Assembly (NCBI GenBank): GCA_037893225.1
Contig: JAZGUH010000153.1
Coordinates: forward strand, 1,240,001 to 1,304,000
DNA length: 64,000 bases
From: Hippasteria phrygiana
Taxonomy: Eukaryota > Echinodermata > Asteroidea > Valvatida > Goniasteridae
Reading direction: 5' to 3'
Within the stretch, counting starts at the first letter, position 1, and every line of letters starts with the position of its first letter. The position numbers and the translations under genes were made by a program. The notes below the pieces were generated by a model that searched no databases, was not told where the DNA came from, and saw only the letters and a program-made list of their open reading frames with translations. Below, in pieces: positions 60,375 through 64,000 of the stretch.

Positions 60375-60479
60375 CTTGACAACAGTGGGAGACTCTAAGA
60401 CATCAGCCAGTCCCTCTGTGAAGACGGACGGTCCTATGTCCAAAACGTCAAAGATGAAGACTTGGTTGGTGCAACAAAC
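60375..60479 (-). CDS. EXD1: EXD1-like exon
   Basis: 105 bases (35 codons), acceptor ttgccag, donor AAG|gtaacg. Encodes VCCTNQVFIFDVLDIGPSVF and a GLADVLESPTVVK helix; this is the strand and helix before motif II. Confidence 0.88.
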
Positions 60480-60538
60480 CTGGCAAATGAATTCACCGGT
60501 GTTCAACAAAAATCCTGTACTACATTGCAGGCATAAAG

Positions 60539-60772
60539 GGGGGGAGGTGAGTTTGTATTACCGACAGTGGAAGTTACCCTGCCTGGGTCTATAGGTCTGA
60601 AAATTGGGATAATTTCTCCTGTTGAAGAATTATCCTCCATTTAGATCTGGGCCCAGGAAAGCCGTAAGGGTGGTAGGGTTGGCAATTCAAAATGTGGCCA
60701 ACCCTACTACCTCTGATAGTAACTCTTTTAATACCTAGAGTGGCTTTTAACCTTGTATTGGGTGATTTCAAT
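60539..60772. repeat. dispersed repeat E, copy 2
   Basis: Second copy, same orientation as 51943-52185, about 60 bases upstream (gene sense) of the exon at 60479-60375. Ends in an A-rich tail. Confidence 0.8.
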
Positions 60773-61204
60773 TTAAAAAAAAAATGAAAAACAATATAAA
60801 TAACAATGAAAAAAAAAAAACATTCAGGCCACATTTTGTTTGGTGGAATAAAATTAGCCTTTGAACGCTAACAAGTTTTTGAGAACCATATTTTGGTGAA
60901 ATTTCGATCAATATATATTTATTTTCAAGAAAGCTGTTCTTTGCCGAAGTTGAAGGGAGGGGGATAACTTGAATTTCTCTTTCCCAAAACAGCTGATCGT
61001 CTGCTAGCTCGCTGCTCCCACTGTAGTTTACTATCGTAAACATTGCAGCGTGGGTACCAATGATACAGCTCAATAGCTAGCTGGCTGCGCTGATGTGTGA
61101 TATCATGCTTGGAGTGTGCCATGCGTTTTTATAGACCGGGCACGTGATCGTTCTACGCCAATCAAAATACAGTATCCAAGATGGGGATATAACAAAAAGA
61201 CTTT

Positions 61205-61519
61205 TTAACCCCTTGTTTTTAGCTGTCATTGATAGGGGCTGGGTATGCCAAGAATGGGCTGTGCAGTCAAGCGTAAACACAAACAATAGGCACCACACTG
61301 AATAGAGTGGTCCTATTCATTGCACTTGGAGCCCCCCTTCTGTGTGAATAAAAGCTGTTTGAAAAAAAGCTCCATCTATTCATTACACTCCCATTCAAGA
61401 ACAATACAGTTGAAACATGAATGGATTGAGTACTTGCAGAAATGTGCATACAAATGACAACCGGCCAGGTGGTCTTTTTCAAACTGCGGTATGGCCGTTG
61501 TCCGTACGCACAAGGTTAA
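61205..61519. mobile_element. TTAACCCCTTG MITE, copy 6 (longest)
   Basis: TTAACCCCTTG to CCGTACGCACAAGGTTAA, 315 bp, both TTAA present. Shares gtgcagtcaagcgtaa with copy 4. In an EXD1-like intron. Confidence 0.7.
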
Positions 61520-61616
61520 CAATTGTTGAGTTCAGCATGTTTTAACAGTACAAGTCAAAAGGCCCGAGAATACAAAATGTGCGTTTTGCTATTTGACCCC
61601 AAAAGCAATACCTCAC

Positions 61617-61703
61617 CTGCAAGACGGACACTTTGGCCCTACGTCCCAGCTTCTCTGCCTCCATAGCAACACCAATCAGTTGCTGCGTCTTGATATGGTC
61701 CAC
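61617..61703 (-). CDS. EXD1: EXD1-like exon (exonuclease motif I, D replaced)
   Basis: 87 bases (29 codons), acceptor gttcag, donor CAG|gtgagg. Encodes VDHIKTQQLIGVAMEAEKLG and RRAKVSVLQ. Active DEDD exonucleases have an aspartate where this protein has the alanine of GVAME; the nearby glutamate is kept. Confidence 0.87.
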
Positions 61704-62217
61704 CTGAACGAATAAACTGTATTTTAATTGGATTTTCACTGAAATTCTGGGGCTTCGAACACAACAAACAGCCAAATAAGATGAAAAAAGTAAGAAATTA
61801 ATTTAAAAGCTCTCATGAAAAATACTAAAACAGCTTTTAGAAGAAAACCATGAGTATGTGTACTAAAACAGAGCATCAGAAACAAAATTAATTCTTTGCA
61901 AACTTGATAAAGTTGTATTTAGGGAAATCTTAGTGCAAAGTTGAACATTTCTTTTTATTTGGCTAACATGACCTACATACACACAAATGTACTCTGTAGC
62001 ACAGTATACACAACACTAGTTCCTCAACAACAGAAAATAGATTTTTCTTTTGCAAAAGCCCAACATTTTATGACTGAAAAAAATCCACAGGAAAAAGCAT
62101 GGGAATGAGTGGTTTGATGCTGGAAAGAGACATGTACCAGGTTGGTGGATTTGGATGGAGAACAGAACAAGGCAATCGGTGAACAAGTAAACAGAAAAAA
62201 TGCCAGTACAGACTTAC

Positions 62218-62322
62218 AGCTTGCCTGAACCTAGCTCCCATGCGATGGAGATAGATGTACCCATCAGATGTCTTGAAGTCCACAATATCTTCATCTTCCG
62301 TCTCCAAGTCACCATTTTCTTC
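62218..62322 (-). CDS. EXD1: EXD1-like exon
   Basis: 105 bases (35 codons), acceptor ctcacag, donor GCT|gtaagt. Acidic start (EENGDLETEDEDIVDF) then DGYIYLHRMGARFRQA, the lead-in to the exonuclease fold. Confidence 0.83.
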
Positions 62323-62404
62323 CTGTGAGAGTATCCATAAACTGAACTATGTGAAAAATGGCGGCTAACACAGTTCAAATACTTTTGCCAACACAACCTA
62401 TACC

Positions 62405-62545
62405 CAGCACAATATGGGACCGAGAGGTATCCCCCCCCCCCCCCCCCCCTCTTGTCCCTATACCCAATACACACTCCAGATATCTGAAAGGAATTCCTGA
62501 GATTCCGGGAACACAATGACAAACAATCTCATATCTTGCTTCAAA
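62405..62545. repeat. dispersed repeat F, copy 2
   Basis: Matches 47575-47720 around gaattcctgagattccggga and acacactccaga. Includes a C run at about 62430-62450. In an EXD1-like intron. Confidence 0.65.
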
Positions 62546-63094
62546 TGCCACAACCTAACAGTACTTTTCCAGTACATTACCATAATCCATGAAGCCATTT
62601 TTAAACAAAGACAGCACACAAAACATTATCACTGAAGTCCAATTTTACTAAATCTGGCAAAATGAAAAATCTCCATAATTTCTGGAATGACCACTTTTTA
62701 TTTGTAAGGCATGGGTTTTAGACAGGGTTTCTCAGACCAAACCCCCTCCCCCAAAAGGTCAGTAAAGGAAAAAACAAATTGAAATAGCACATTGGTATGA
62801 AAAACACTATTCCTTTTTTTTTACCATTGGTCTTGTGAAATACATTGTACCTTCCGGTCTGTAGTAAAAATGTTGGGCCACTAGCCCGATGTCTAGTAGA
62901 TTTTAACCTGAAATTTGAGCCCTGTTAAGGAGCTCAAAATCTGGTAATCTTTAAAATCTCATTTAGCAGAAAAGAAAAATCAACACAAAAGCATGTAAAT
63001 TAGAACAGAGTTTTTCTCTTTTTGCCCTATCCCGACGTAATGTATAAAGCACTCAGTGCTTTACGAGAGCCTGTGTGAAAAAAATTCACAGGCT

Positions 63095-63167
63095 AACTCG
63101 GGCGGGATTCGAACCCACGACTTCCTGCTTACTAGTGCAGACGTCTTAACCACTCAACCACCGAGCT
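63095..63167 (-). repeat. tRNA-like SINE head, 73 nt
   Basis: On the minus strand, 73 bases with acceptor strands AGCTCGG and CCGAGTT (seven pairs, one G-T) and a T arm GTGGG-TTCGAAT-CCCGC. The A box is tggttgagtggttaagacg and the B box gggttcgaatccc. The anticodon arm is disrupted (four clean pairs and an 8-base loop), so a functional tRNA is unlikely. Adjacent inverted sequence (gatgatgatgtaaat) may be the SINE body. Confidence 0.7.
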
Positions 63168-63340
63168 TGCTGGGGTCGGTTGGCCGATGATGATGTAAAT
63201 CTCTATTCTAATTTACATCATCATCCCCGATGAAAAAATTCCATCTTCACATTATTAAACAAAAGCAGACATATTGAAGACAGATGTATAAAAACATGCA
63301 CACTCCAACGGCAGCGATTTCAGTGATTTCTATGACTTAC

Positions 63341-63411
63341 CTTGTTGTTCTCACTCTGTGGTTTGCTTTTCTGATCTATCTTGTCTTCAAGCTTATCAAC
63401 CACCTCAACCA
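63341..63411 (-). CDS. EXD1: EXD1-like, most upstream exon in window
   Basis: 71 bases, acceptor ttccccag, donor AAG|gtaagt. Encodes VEVVDKLEDKIDQKSKPQSE and NNK after two bases of a split codon. Linker sequence; upstream exons lie beyond the window. Confidence 0.7.
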
Positions 63412-63462
63412 CTGGGGAAAAATGATACAAGAAAGTCAACACGATGACAAATTTCAACTTAT

Positions 63463-64000
63463 GAGGGTCGGCTGAAAAGTTTGTACGTTGACTCTGAAGG
63501 AGTAATGCCAGATCACTGAAACTTACATGTAGCATGCATTTATTTCAACCCTTTTGATAACTAATTGCATTGTTTGTTTCCAGGTAAGGTCGTATTTGGA
63601 GGTTCGTAAACGACTTCGTACAAATGGACAAAATGTGGTATTGAAACGCCCTTGGCCTTCTTTGGAGGGGGCGAGGACGTGTGTTTCCACTGCATGGATT
63701 GCCTCTTTGTCTCTGGCTCAAAGTGATGGACCCAGCACTCATCCTGGGTTAGGAAACGTTTCATGAAATTAGCTGGATCTGATTCAAAACGCTCAAAGTT
63801 ATCCTTTGACATGACCAGCCTGGTGCACCTTTGATCAGGGGTCAGAAGAAGTGGCACCCAAAGAAAAGAAACCTTTGACATTTCAAGTTCTGTACTCGGA
63901 ATGCTCTCAACTCTCTCACGGGATATTCCAACAGCATGCAATTAGTTATCAAAAGGGTTGAAATAAATGCATGCTAAGTTTCATTGATTTGGCATTACTC
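63463..64000 (-). mobile_element. mariner-family remnant, right end beyond window
   Basis: The left terminus gagggtcggctgaaaagttt is of classical mariner type, preceded by TA. About 63497-63585 is complementary to 63935-64000, so the right terminal repeat continues ~40 bases past the window. Most of the transposase is deleted. It lies ~50 bases upstream of the EXD1-like exon acceptor at 63412. Confidence 0.8.
63561..63941 (-). pseudogene. mariner transposase fragment
   Basis: A minus-strand frame contains RLVMSKDNFERFESDPANFM, KRFLTQDECWVHHFEPETKR and QSMQWKHTSSPPPKKAKG. These match mariner transposases around the first catalytic aspartate (TQDE) of the DD34D triad. The N-terminal DNA-binding domain and the later catalytic residues are missing. 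Confidence 0.85.

Larger units (their letters stand above)
50781..63411 (-). other. EXD1: EXD1-like gene, ten exons, 5' end outside window
   Basis: Ten minus-strand exons with GT/AG borders join in compatible phase throughout: 63411-63341, 62322-62218, 61703-61617, 60479-60375, 60058-59978, 58388-58245, 57374-57180, 55757-55637, 53579-52261, 50921-50781 (2369 coding bases, ~789 residues). The spliced core reads DGYIYLHRMGARFRQA, VDHIKTQQLIGVAMEAEKLG, VFIFDVLDIG, VMHDTRWVSDQLYHQY, NVYDTQ, VADALVRMRQTQGELP. This is the DEDD-type 3'-5' exonuclease fold of EXD1, a partner of TDRD12 and PIWI proteins in piRNA biogenesis, reported as catalytically inactive and RNA-binding in mouse and silkworm. The N-terminal LSm domain of the family would lie beyond the window. 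The C terminus is a long disordered extension. Confidence 0.85.

Noticed and set aside
63095..63167. Functional tRNA gene
   Set aside because: Acceptor and T arms are good but the anticodon arm has only four clean pairs and an eight-base loop.

Overview
The window is metazoan nuclear DNA. It has spliceosomal introns with canonical GT/AG borders, many transposon families with target-site duplications (TSDs), tRNA-derived repeats, long G and C runs, and frequent TACATGTA words. A marine invertebrate, possibly an echinoderm-like deuterostome, is my inference; no single marker proves it. There is no operon, phage or CRISPR structure.

Layout. 1-2.3 kb is gene-free and carries a minisatellite. 2.3-12.1 kb holds a minus-strand tyrosine-recombinase (DIRS-order) retrotransposon: gag-like zinc knuckle, RT-RNase H, tyrosine recombinase. 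A complete ~5.95 kb I-like LINE (ORF1 and ORF2 joined by an ATGA overlap) is inserted in its leader and flanked by an exact 15-bp TSD. 12.5-30 kb is repeat-rich: a 47-bp tandem array whose unit holds two hairpins, a cluster of CGACTAGTCG-type palindromes, a foldback element, recurring CATGGAGG...CCTCCATG palindromes, a CAGGG-ended DNA transposon with 5-bp TSDs, and a truncated LINE.

30.1-42.36 kb is the most striking locus. One giant coding exon (4020 codons from the first ATG, open back to a splice acceptor at 30121) encodes a protein whose C terminus is NKRF-like (double-stranded-RNA-binding-like domain, G-patch, then R3H). Its N-terminal ~3690 residues are 13 units of a 284-residue module (852 bp, no indels), each with one dsRNA-binding-like domain. 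Three adjacent units have been duplicated again as a 2556-bp block. The R3H domain is shifted out of frame by one base near 42190.

42.4-50 kb is intergenic and dense in small inverted-repeat elements: TTAACCCCTTG elements, a Tc1-like element with long inverted repeats split by a perfect 62-bp-arm palindrome, and tRNA-like repeats.

50.8-63.4 kb (minus strand) is a ten-exon gene, 5'-incomplete, whose exons join in consistent reading phase and encode an EXD1-like protein (piRNA-pathway 3'-5' exonuclease-fold adaptor). The first catalytic aspartate of the fold is replaced by alanine. Its introns hold a second copy of the CAGGG transposon (inverted relative to the first, 31 kb away), two copies of a ~235-bp repeat, TTAA-flanked elements and simple repeats. 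The window ends inside a mariner remnant.

The two host genes both look like RNA-binding or RNA-surveillance factors: NKRF-family proteins work with the XRN2 exonuclease and EXD1 works in piRNA biogenesis. Nothing in the sequence shows that they act together.
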